This document shows positions 1 to 7,513 of a stretch of DNA of 26,458 nt, piece after piece. The stretch covers positions 1 through 26,458 of the forward strand of contig CAKSNH010000024.1 of NCBI GenBank assembly GCA_934476075.1, written 5' to 3'. Every line of letters begins with the position of its first letter. Within the stretch, counting starts at the first letter, position 1. Source of the stretch: an uncultured Clostridia bacterium (GTDB taxonomy: Bacteria; Bacillota; Clostridia; UBA1381). The position numbers and the translations under genes are program-made. The notes below the pieces were generated by a model. The model did no database searches. It had not been told where the DNA came from and worked only from the letters and a program-made list of their open reading frames with translations.

Positions 1-29
1 AAGCTATTGCTATATAGTTGTTCCCACTT

Positions 30-187
30 TGTCGGCAAAATTCACTTATTGCCTAGGGGCGTGAATTTTGTGCCGTCCGAGCATAGTGCTTGCACTATGT
101 TTTGAGGGTACAACGAACACAAACAAAGCATAGATACGGCATACCCTCTGTGCCCACTGAATATAGATATACGCTTTTTGCGTGTCC
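30..187 (+). repeat. Conserved inner block of the repeat element, copy 1
   Basis: Bases 30-93 are identical to 26296-26359, and 118-187 are identical to 26383-26452. The 24 bases between them (94-117) differ completely from the 23 bases in the other copy. The block contains a 10-bp stem, 36-45 with 61-70, and a second stem, 82-88 with 93-99, closed by a CTTG loop. Confidence 0.9.
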
Positions 188-315
188 GTAGAGGTGAGTT
201 TAGTGGGTAGGTGCAAGTGTGGATATGAATGAAAGTATAGTGCAATTTTAATTACACAACCAACACTCACTCGCATTTCTATCTAGCCCCACCCTTACCC
301 ACTAAACTTTCGGCT

Positions 316-490
316 AGGAGGCACGCAAGGAGCGAAACTATTCTTCGTGGGTTTGGAGGGTATGCTGTACCAAAATTCAGCGGATAATCTAACCTAGGGT
401 GATTTCACAATCTAGCTTATTTGTTATACTTTGACAGCATAAAATTTGCGGGTCTAGGCAATTTGGTCAGTAGTTTTGCAGTGGCAAAAC
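316..490 (-). repeat. Diverged inverted copy of the inner block
   Basis: Read on the minus strand this stretch resembles 30-187. It keeps the GCATACCCTC-like segment, the CACGCAA/AGCG segment and the CTAGG core next to AAAATT, but with many substitutions and small indels. Together with 30-187 it makes the element a long interrupted palindrome. The boundaries are approximate because the alignment was made by eye. Confidence 0.6.
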
Positions 491-586
491 CGCTCTGGCG
501 AGCGTCGGACATCTTTCCGATACTAGCAAATTTTACCAACCGAAAGGAATTACTACTGTTATCTTAGCTTATTGCGTGCCAAAAAA

Positions 587-795
587 CGGTCTTTTCCGTC
601 CTCTTTGTGGGCGTGGACAAAGAGGACTCCAAAGGGTTCGAGTTATTTAGTCAATGCCTATACCTATGGGGAAGTGAAACGTCCCCAACGCTAAATTCCG
701 ACAACGTCAGTATGCACTACATTTAGATTTTAGCTACACTCGGACAGAACGCTAAATACATCAATCACCCCTACAACTCATAATTCACTCCCTCA
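587..795 (+). repeat. Outer arm of the repeat element, copy 1
   Basis: This arm aligns by eye with the reverse complement of about 26030-26236. The near-identical core runs from 591 to about 650, and clear similarity continues through the segments GACAACGTCAG and GGACAGAACGCT. It holds an 11-bp perfect stem (598-608 with 617-627, 8-base loop) and a second stem (667-672 with 682-687) that shows a compensatory change between copies. Confidence 0.75.
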
Positions 796-796
796 C

Positions 797-825
797 TTGA
801 ATAGTTTTCCTCAAAGTGATATAAT
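797..825 (+). promoter_or_regulatory. Sigma-A-type promoter of tyrA
   Basis: TTGAAT at 797-802 and a consensus TATAAT at 820-825 are separated by 17 bases. Transcription would start near 832, giving a leader of about 35 bases. The promoter sits immediately after the end of the left repeat element. Confidence 0.7.
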
Positions 826-867
826 ATCAATGTAGAACAGTATCATGGCAGGAAAGGCGGTTTTTTT

Positions 868-1707
868 ATGAATATAACAGTAGTTGGATTAGGCTTAATC
901 GGAGGCTCTGTCGCAAGACGTCTGCACGGATTTCATAACGCATATATAACCGGTATGGACATAAACGAACGAAGTCTTATATTGGCTCAGCGTGACGGCG
1001 TGATTGATAAAGGTACAACCGACAGCAAAGATGCGGTAACAGATGCCGATTTGATTATACTTTGCCTGTATCCTAAACTGAATGTGGATTTTGTAAAGGA
1101 AAATTTGAAATATATAAAAAGCGGTGCGATAATAACCGATGTTTCGGGTATTAAAGGTTATGTGATTGAAGAAATCAATAAACTTCTTCCCGATGATATT
1201 GATTTTATCGGCGGTCACCCAATGGCAGGACGTGAGGTCGGCGGATATGAAAGTTCAACCGATACACTTTTTGAAAAAGCGTCATATCTGATTACCCCGA
1301 CAGAGCGAAATAAACCCGAAAATATCGCTCTTATTCGTGAACTGGCAGAACATATCGGCTGCAAACATATCGTCACAACCACCGCACAGGAGCATGACGC
1401 AATTATTGCATACACAAGTCAGCTTATGCACGTTGTAGCCGTTGCACTGTGCGACAATCCGATGATAGAGCGTTCGACATTTTTCAGTGCCGGCAGTCTG
1501 CGTGACTGCACAAGAGTTGCGGTTATAAACGAAAAAATGTGGAGCGAATTATTCCTTGAAAACAAAGAAGAACTCGCAAACAGAATATCGGAAATGCAAA
1601 ACAGTCTGGAAAATATAAAAGCCGCACTTAATAATAATGACAGAGATAAACTTGAAGAAATTATGCGTCATGCAACACAGCAAAAGGTTAAGTGGCTTAT
1701 GAATTAA
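868..1707 (+). CDS. tyrA: Prephenate dehydrogenase (TyrA), no ACT domain
   Basis: Predicted to oxidise and decarboxylate prephenate to 4-hydroxyphenylpyruvate with NAD(P)+, the committed step to tyrosine in the cytoplasm. The 279-residue protein opens with a Rossmann dinucleotide motif (GLGLIGG, residues 7-13). It carries the family's HPMAG signature, with the catalytic-type histidine at about residue 117 followed by GREVGGYESS. It ends after the helical dimerisation domain, so it lacks the C-terminal ACT regulatory domain of the longer Bacillus-type enzymes; tyrosine feedback, if any, would need another site. The ATG follows a GGAAAGGCGG ribosome binding site. It is a single-gene unit with its own promoter and terminator, not embedded in an aromatic-amino-acid operon in this window. 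Confidence 0.93.
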   Translation: MNITVVGLGLIGGSVARRLHGFHNAYITGMDINERSLILAQRDGVIDKGTTDSKDAVTDADLIILCLYPKLNVDFVKENLKYIKSGAIITDVSGIKGYVIEEINKLLPDDIDFIGGHPMAGREVGGYESSTDTLFEKASYLITPTERNKPENIALIRELAEHIGCKHIVTTTAQEHDAIIAYTSQLMHVVAVALCDNPMIERSTFFSAGSLRDCTRVAVINEKMWSELFLENKEELANRISEMQNSLENIKAALNNNDRDKLEEIMRHATQQKVKWLMN

Positions 1708-1732
1708 CTATGCTTTTCAATAGTTGATAAAC

Positions 1733-1773
1733 AAAATACCGCCAAAATTCAAATTAGCTTTTGGCGGTATTTT
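1733..1773. terminator. Bidirectional intrinsic terminator between tyrA and the ABC-F gene
   Basis: A perfect 15-bp stem (1733-1747 with 1759-1773) has an 11-base loop, with AAAA on one side and TTTT on the other. It can therefore stop transcription from both converging genes. Confidence 0.88.
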
Positions 1774-1793
1774 TAACAAACCCGATATTACAT

Positions 1794-3584
1794 TTATTTA
1801 TTCTTTTCGTTTTCTATCTTCTCCGCCAGTTCATTAAGGTATACCCAGCGTTCCGTCTTAAATTCCAAATCATTTTCAAGCTGAGTTTTCTTGTCGGTAA
1901 GCTCCTGCAATTTTACATAATCGCTTGTGATTTTCGACATTTCCTTTTCGCACTCGGCAATCGCATCTTCAAGCGATGCAATATCATCGTCAATAGTTTC
2001 GTATTCTTTTTGTTCCTTGTAGCTGAATTTCAATTTTTGCTGACGTGGCTTTTCGGTGCTCGGACGTTTTTCGGCTTTCTCTGATTTAACCGCCGCTTTT
2101 TCCGTCTGACGGCGTTTTTGTATATAATCGCTGTAATTGCCGACATACCTTTCTATAACCCCGTTTTCGCACACTTCAAAAATCGACGTTGTAACTTTAT
2201 CGAGAAAATACCTGTCATGCGATACCGTGATAACTGCTCCCGAAAATGTTTCAAGATAGTCTTCAAGTATTCTCAGCGTTTCTATATCCAAATCATTGGT
2301 CGGCTCGTCCAAAAGCAGAATATTCGGTGCTGACATAAGTATGCTCAAAAGATACAGTCTTCTGCGTTCACCGCCGCTCAAACGTCCTATTGTGGTATAC
2401 TGCAAATCGGGTGTGAACAAAAATCGTTCAAGCATCTGTGACGCCGAAAACGAACCCTCGGACGTTTTGATAACATCTGATATATCATGTATAAAATCAT
2501 ACACACGCTGATTTAGGTCAAGCTCCTGTCCCTCCTGCGTGAAATATCCGATAACCACCGTTTCGCCTATGTCAATCTCTCCGCTGTCGGCTTGCAGTCT
2601 GCCCGATATAATGTTAAGCAAAGTCGATTTGCCGATACCGTTTCTGCCTACAATACCGATTCTGTCGTTTCGTGCAATGTTATATGAAAAATTATCAAGA
2701 ACCCTCCGCCCGTCAAAACTCTTGCTTATATTTTTAAGTTCCACCGTTTTCTTGCCCAATCGGCTTGAAATATTCGCCGTCTGAACCGAAACATCTTTTT
2801 CGGGTGCTTTCTGAGCCTTCAACTCCTCATAGCGTTCTATACGCTCAACGCTTTTTGTACCTCTTGCACGAGCACCACGCATAATCCATTGATATTCCCT
2901 GCGTAAAATCGACTGACGCTTTCTCTCGCTCGCCTCTGCCATTTCCGCTCTTTGAGCCTTTAATTCAAGGTATTTCGAGTAATTCGCCTCATACGAATAT
3001 ATATTACCCCGTGTAAGTTCCACTATTTTTGTAACCACATTTTCAAGAAAATATCGGTCGTGGGTTATCATTATAATACCGCCGTTAAATCTTGACAAAC
3101 GCTGTTCAAGCCACGTCACCATCTCACTGTCAAGGTGATTTGTCGGCTCGTCAAGGATAAGTATATCGGCAGGGTGCACCAACGTTGTAGCAAGTGCGAC
3201 ACGCTTTTTCTGTCCGCCCGACAATGTACCTATTTTCTGCTCAAAATCATATATCCCCAATTTATTAAGCATAGCTTTTGCCTCATACTCGTTCAATGCA
3301 CGAAAATCATCGGGGAAATCGGCAAACACCTGCTGCAAAACCGTATAATCGTCATTCATTGCGGGGTTTTGCGGAAGATAGGCAATCTGCATATTCGGAT
3401 TAATTGCGATAGTCCCGTCATCGGGCTGTTCCGCTCCGGCAAGGATTTTCAAAAGCGTACTCTTTCCCGTACCGTTTATACCGATAATACCTATTCTCTC
3501 GCCCTCGCTCAAATATACCGACACATCATCAAGCAGCTGACGTGAACCGTAATTTTTAGAAATATGTTCTGCTGATAATAACAT
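1794..3584 (-). CDS. ABC-F family ATPase, Uup-like
   Basis: A soluble protein of 596 residues with two ABC ATPase domains and no membrane segments. The first Walker A is GINGTGKST (about 35-43), signature LSGGQ (121-125), Walker B ILILDE (141-146). The second Walker A is GRNGIGKST (313-321), signature LSGGE (402-406), Walker B ILLLDE (422-427). The charged inter-domain linker (about 205-260) is the ABC-F hallmark, which in known members reaches the ribosomal P site/peptidyl-transferase region. A lysine/glutamate-rich tail (500-596) is predicted coiled coil, as in Uup. Likely role: translation factor or ribosome rescue; an antibiotic-resistance role cannot be judged from sequence. The ribosome binding site AAAGGA lies about 10 bases before the ATG. 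Confidence 0.88.
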   Translation of the reverse strand: MLLSAEHISKNYGSRQLLDDVSVYLSEGERIGIIGINGTGKSTLLKILAGAEQPDDGTIAINPNMQIAYLPQNPAMNDDYTVLQQVFADFPDDFRALNEYEAKAMLNKLGIYDFEQKIGTLSGGQKKRVALATTLVHPADILILDEPTNHLDSEMVTWLEQRLSRFNGGIIMITHDRYFLENVVTKIVELTRGNIYSYEANYSKYLELKAQRAEMAEASERKRQSILRREYQWIMRGARARGTKSVERIERYEELKAQKAPEKDVSVQTANISSRLGKKTVELKNISKSFDGRRVLDNFSYNIARNDRIGIVGRNGIGKSTLLNIISGRLQADSGEIDIGETVVIGYFTQEGQELDLNQRVYDFIHDISDVIKTSEGSFSASQMLERFLFTPDLQYTTIGRLSGGERRRLYLLSILMSAPNILLLDEPTNDLDIETLRILEDYLETFSGAVITVSHDRYFLDKVTTSIFEVCENGVIERYVGNYSDYIQKRRQTEKAAVKSEKAEKRPSTEKPRQQKLKFSYKEQKEYETIDDDIASLEDAIAECEKEMSKITSDYVKLQELTDKKTQLENDLEFKTERWVYLNELAEKIENEKNK

Positions 3585-3663
3585 AATGGAATAGTCCTTT
3601 CTATTGAAATAACTATGCTAAATTGTAACACAATTATTGAAATGTTGCAAGCCGGCAAATTAA

Positions 3664-3696
3664 AAACACCCGACACTTTAAAAGTGCCGAGTGTTT
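3664..3696 (-). terminator. Terminator of the flagellar/chemotaxis operon
   Basis: A stem of about 15 bp lies just after the mcp stop and is followed on the minus strand by a T-rich run. On the plus strand the stem has two mismatches (C/A and A/C at 3670/3690 and 3673/3687). In minus-strand RNA these become G-U wobbles, so the structure is fully paired only in the operon's direction. Confidence 0.82.
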
Positions 3697-3705
3697 GGTT
3701 ATGTA

Positions 3706-5811
3706 TTAGAAATATTTATCGTCATCGCTGTCAATGTCTTGGCTCTCCGCCACATAATCATCGTCAGATTTATCATCTGTATCTTCATAATCAATAGCTG
3801 CGATATTACTCGTTTCGCCGTCAATCTTAAACTTGCCGACAATATTTTTAAGCGATTGTGCCAATCCCGACAATTCCTCACTCGCTGCCGCACTCTCCTC
3901 AGCAGTTGCCGAGTTTGTCTGGATAACTCGTGAAATTTCGTCAACGCTCACCACTACCTTAGATGCAGCGGCAGCCTGTTCATTTGATGCGTCCGCAATC
4001 TGCTCAACCTTCTTGTTGACCTCATCAACCAATTCCACAATCTTAGAAAATTCTTCCGTTGTAGTATTTGTCAGCGATACGCCTGTTTCAACTATTTCAA
4101 CCGTATCCGCAATCAATTCGCCTGTTTCCTTAGCGGCAGTAGCACTCTTGCTTGCAAGATTTCTAACTTCCTCGGCTACAATGGCAAATCCCTTACCGTG
4201 AGCACCGGCACGAGCCGCCTCAACGGTTGCGTTAAGAGCAAGCACATTTGTCTGGAATGCAAAGTTGTCGATAGTATTTACAACTTTACCCATCTTTGTT
4301 GTAACTTCGTTAATCTGTGCCATAGCACTTTGCAGACTTAGCATTGTATTTTGAGAATTGTTTACAATCTCGGTTGAATCCGAAACCAAATTGCTTGCCA
4401 CTGTCGCATTTGCGGCATTGCTTGAAATTTGGTTTGTAATATCCTTAACCAAATCGGAAAGCTGTTCTATTTCGCTTGCCTGTTCCGTTGCACCCTGTGA
4501 AAGTGCCTGTGCACCGTCGGAAACCTGTGTCGCACCGCTCGATACTTCATCTGCCGAAACCTTAATTCCGTTCATAGACGCATTAAGCTTGTTTGAAATA
4601 CCTTCAAGCGAATGTTTAATATTTATCAAGTCACCCTTATAGTCCAGCTTAGGTCTGATACATAAGTCACCGCCTGCAATAGCCTCCAATACATCAGCCA
4701 TCTCACCGATATATGATTTCAGCATATTTGTAGTGCCTTCCAGTGCCTTTGCAAGCTCGCTTATTTCGTCCCTTGACTTTACCATCAAATCCAAATCTTC
4801 TTCGCCAAGTCTGATATGTCCTTCGCTTATTTCAATAGCCGCAGCGGTAACCTTTGCGATAGGCTCGGTAACACGCTTTTTAATATACATAACAAGCACG
4901 GCAACAGACGCTATCATAAGCACGGCATTTATTGTCATGGCGATTGTTCTTATTCTTTGTGCTTCTCCCAGCACGCTGTCAATATCCGCACCGCTGTAAA
5001 GCATACCGATAACGTTATCGTTATTATCCAAAATCGGTGCATAAATAGACGCATATTTCTTTCCGAACAATTCGTTTATCACTTGTACGGATTCTTTTGT
5101 TTTAAGTATCTCCTGATACTCCTTACCTGTAAACTTAGTGCCTACTGCTTTTTTACCGTCTTTGTCTTTCACAGTTGTCTGCACTCTGACATCGTCCTTG
5201 AATATAGTGTAGTTACAGGTATGTCTTTCCGCCAAACTCTGAATTGTTTCTTCATTTGTCATATCGTTACCCGCAATAACCGCACCGATTACATTGTTTG
5301 AACTTTTTATCGGTGTGGCAACAATATTACACATTTCCGCCTCAAAATCAGCCACATAACCGCTTGTCGTATTACCCGACAGTGCAGACTTTATAATATC
5401 CGTTGTCTTATACAACGCATCATTTGCATTTGATGTGCTTCTGTACAGAATGTTCCCGTCTTTATCAACAACCGATATGAAACTTACATACTGTCCCATA
5501 GCTGTACTTGCAATACTTTCAATCGCTTTGCTGTCCTTATCTTTTACAGCACTTATCATATCGTCATTAGCTGACATCATTGCCGATACTGTCTTTGTTT
5601 CTTCCTCGGCATATGACAAATATTCTTCCAAAACCGTCATAGCGACTTTACCGCTCTCGGCAATCTGATTTTTCAATGTCATAGAATAAAAAGCCGTAAT
5701 TGTGCTTTGCAGCGTTGACATAATTAACAATGATACTATTGCGATAGTTGCTATCTTTACACCTATTTTAAGTCCTTTGATATTTATTTTTTTGTTTCCG
5801 TCTTTTTTCAT
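3706..5811 (-). CDS. Methyl-accepting chemotaxis protein with double Cache-like sensor
   Basis: Membrane chemoreceptor, last gene of the operon. Numbering is from the upstream ATG at 5817. TM1 is about 19-42, then an extracytoplasmic region (about 43-290) that looks like two Cache units. The second has the VQTTVKDKDGKKAVGT and YAPI..N.NVIGMLYSGAD pattern of sCache_3-type sensors. TM2 is about 291-312, followed by HAMP (312-365), a second HAMP-like segment (365-415) and the signalling coiled coil. The kinase-control tip is recognisable (FQTNVLALNATVEAARAG, about 521-538). The tail (670-703) is strongly acidic and ends DDDKYF, without an NWxxF CheR-docking pentapeptide. I chose the second ATG (5811) because AGGAG lies 8 bases before it but only 2 before the first. 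The ligand is unknown. Confidence 0.9.
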   Translation of the reverse strand: MKKDGNKKINIKGLKIGVKIATIAIVSLLIMSTLQSTITAFYSMTLKNQIAESGKVAMTVLEEYLSYAEEETKTVSAMMSANDDMISAVKDKDSKAIESIASTAMGQYVSFISVVDKDGNILYRSTSNANDALYKTTDIIKSALSGNTTSGYVADFEAEMCNIVATPIKSSNNVIGAVIAGNDMTNEETIQSLAERHTCNYTIFKDDVRVQTTVKDKDGKKAVGTKFTGKEYQEILKTKESVQVINELFGKKYASIYAPILDNNDNVIGMLYSGADIDSVLGEAQRIRTIAMTINAVLMIASVAVLVMYIKKRVTEPIAKVTAAAIEISEGHIRLGEEDLDLMVKSRDEISELAKALEGTTNMLKSYIGEMADVLEAIAGGDLCIRPKLDYKGDLINIKHSLEGISNKLNASMNGIKVSADEVSSGATQVSDGAQALSQGATEQASEIEQLSDLVKDITNQISSNAANATVASNLVSDSTEIVNNSQNTMLSLQSAMAQINEVTTKMGKVVNTIDNFAFQTNVLALNATVEAARAGAHGKGFAIVAEEVRNLASKSATAAKETGELIADTVEIVETGVSLTNTTTEEFSKIVELVDEVNKKVEQIADASNEQAAAASKVVVSVDEISRVIQTNSATAEESAAASEELSGLAQSLKNIVGKFKIDGETSNIAAIDYEDTDDKSDDDYVAESQDIDSDDDKYF

Positions 5812-5828
5812 CGCCATTTCTCCTAAAA

Positions 5829-6308
5829 TTACATTGCTATTACTTGTGTAGGGTCAAACACCTTGGTAGGGTCTAAAATCATAACTATCTTACCGTCATG
5901 GCGTGCGACACCAATGACAAAATTATCTTCGTAGCTTTCCGATGCTTTTGGAGAACTGCTCACACCAGTGTCCCCAAAATCGACAATATCGGATACCTTA
6001 TCAACCAATATGCCGTATTTGTGCTCATTAAATTTTGTAATAACGCAATAATTATTTTTATCAATTACCGTAGTACCCTTTTTTAGAACCGTTCTGAAAT
6101 CAATAATAGGAATCGTATCCCCACGCAGGTCAATAACCCCTCTCGCAAAATCGGGATAACCCGGTACGGGAGTTATTTCCGTAATAGATACAATCTCCAT
6201 AATATATCCGATATGAATTGCATATTTTCTGTTGTCAATATCAAACAGGATATATTTATTTTTGCTTTCGTCCAAATCTTCATCTTCGATTGTAACTTCG
6301 TAATCCAA
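5829..6308 (-). CDS. cheW: CheW coupling protein (downstream copy)
   Basis: Adaptor that links receptors to the kinase CheA in the chemoreceptor array. A single CheW-like SH3-type domain covers nearly the whole protein; the signature is RGVIDLRGDTIPIIDFR, followed by the expected YGILVDKV strand. A short acidic N-terminal extension (EDEDLDES) precedes it. An upstream GTG at 6317 overlaps the ribosome binding site AGAGAGGTG and so is unlikely to be the start. The in-frame TTG at 6308 lies 6 bases after GGTG and is chosen, giving 159 residues. It sits between cheB and mcp, so it may be co-produced with that receptor. It is the second CheW of this operon and clearly different in sequence from the first. 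Confidence 0.87.
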   Translation of the reverse strand: MDYEVTIEDEDLDESKNKYILFDIDNRKYAIHIGYIMEIVSITEITPVPGYPDFARGVIDLRGDTIPIIDFRTVLKKGTTVIDKNNYCVITKFNEHKYGILVDKVSDIVDFGDTGVSSSPKASESYEDNFVIGVARHDGKIVMILDPTKVFDPTQVIAM

Positions 6309-6328
6309 AACTGTCACCTCTCTTATAA

Positions 6329-7507
6329 TTATGATTTATTAAGGTAATTTATAAGTACATTCGGAATATTAAACAAATCCGACTGCACTCCGACCGCACC
6401 TATGTTATAGCTAACCCTAGGCATACCGTATACTACGCAGCTTTTCTCGTCCTGACCTATTGTATATGCACCTGTTTTCTTCATAGAAAGCAGACCCTTT
6501 GCACCGTCGCTGCCCATACCCGTCAGAATAATTCCGACAGATTTTCCGCCTATCGTCTGTGCAACCGACTCAAACAATACGTCAACCGACGGAGCGTGAC
6601 CGCTCACCTTTTCCCCCGGCTTACAGCTCACATAATAACCCCTTGCGTCCTTTTTAACCTTCATTTGAAGTGCACCGGGTGCTATCAAAATCTTGCCCGT
6701 TTCGATATAATCGCCTTCCTCCGCCTCTTTCACGGACATCTTACAGGCTTTATTCGCACGCTGTGCATACATAGCTGTAAATCCCGGCGGCATATGCTGT
6801 ACTATAACAATACCCGGAGTTTCTTTCGGCAAATCCTTTATAACCGCCAATATCGCCTCCGTACCGCCTGTCGATGCTCCGATAGCGATAACATAATCCT
6901 TCTTTGAAGCTGCAATATTTAATTTCGGCAGCATATTTGACGACTGTATATTCTGTGTTTTAATAGGCTGACTTATAGGAGCAGACGTCTGTGTCTGCGA
7001 CTTTGCCGCCGATGTTCTGGTGCTGCCGAAATCAATCGGTTTAATATCACTTTTTGCCATAGGCGATTGTTTCGGCTGTACCGGTGTTGTTTTTGGTTTT
7101 TGTGTGCCTATTTTAAGCTTTGCAACCGATGCAATCTTTGCTTTTATAATAAGTTCTTTGGTGAATAGTTCAACCTTGCGTCCCTCTGTCGGCTTTGTAA
7201 CAAATTCCACCGCACCCGCATTCAATGCGTCGAATACGTTATCGCTTACAGAACTTACAACTACAACCGGCATTGGATTTTCCGCCATCAACTTTTTCAA
7301 AAACTCTATACCGTTCATCTTTGGCATATGTACATCAAGCGTCATCACATCAGGTTTCAGCTGTTTGATTTTGTCCATAGCCTCAATCGGGTCAGATGCC
7401 TTGCCGACTACTTCAATACCCGGGTCAGACGCCAAGCCTCTTGCCACGCTTTCCCGAAATACCATAGAGTCATCTACGACTAAAATTCTAATTTTTGCTC
7501 TTTCCAT
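6329..7507 (-). CDS. cheB: CheB protein-glutamate methylesterase/deamidase
   Basis: Removes methyl groups from receptor glutamates (and deamidates glutamines) to reset adaptation. The receiver domain is residues 1-125, with acidic pocket D12/D13, phosphoacceptor D58 (TLDVHMP) and conserved K105 (TKP). A long flexible linker rich in K, Q, S, T and P follows (about 134-200). The methylesterase domain has the catalytic triad S212 (GASTGG), H238 (QHMPPGFT) and D334 (GMGSDG). Length (392) is slightly above typical because of the linker. The ATG follows AAGAGGT with 8-base spacing. The cheR stop is 6 bases upstream, so the two adaptation enzymes are probably translated together. Confidence 0.95.
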   Translation of the reverse strand: MERAKIRILVVDDSMVFRESVARGLASDPGIEVVGKASDPIEAMDKIKQLKPDVMTLDVHMPKMNGIEFLKKLMAENPMPVVVVSSVSDNVFDALNAGAVEFVTKPTEGRKVELFTKELIIKAKIASVAKLKIGTQKPKTTPVQPKQSPMAKSDIKPIDFGSTRTSAAKSQTQTSAPISQPIKTQNIQSSNMLPKLNIAASKKDYVIAIGASTGGTEAILAVIKDLPKETPGIVIVQHMPPGFTAMYAQRANKACKMSVKEAEEGDYIETGKILIAPGALQMKVKKDARGYYVSCKPGEKVSGHAPSVDVLFESVAQTIGGKSVGIILTGMGSDGAKGLLSMKKTGAYTIGQDEKSCVVYGMPRVSYNIGAVGVQSDLFNIPNVLINYLNKS

Positions 7508-7513
7508 AACCCT

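Larger units (their letters stand above)
1..795. repeat. Long imperfect palindromic repeat element, left copy (truncated by window edge)
   Basis: No gene is supported here. The segment folds back on itself around position 252: bases 197-209 are an exact inverted match of 296-308, and the block at 30-187 recurs inverted and diverged at about 316-490 (shared landmarks are GAGGGTATGC near 355 and CTAGGCAA near 453). The outer arm (587-795) is the reverse complement of about 26030-26236. The block 30-187 is present in the same orientation at 26296-26452. The full element would be about 1 kb, with its left arm off the window. Short open frames inside it (for example 42-276 on the minus strand) lack a good ribosome binding site and lie across hairpins, so I do not call them genes. 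It ends just before the tyrA promoter. Confidence 0.75.

Noticed and set aside
42..276. Overlapping minus-strand open frames of 67 and 76 residues in the left repeat, and a similar 60-residue frame at 26129-26311
   Set aside because: They lie inside the palindromic repeat and cross its hairpins and variable cassette. They lack a convincing ribosome binding site and the peptides show no domain. Treated as by-products of the repeat.
1761..2084. Plus-strand open frames opposite the ABC-F, receptor, cheB and cheA genes
   Set aside because: They are antisense to strongly supported genes with conserved motifs and have no ribosome binding site or recognisable domain.
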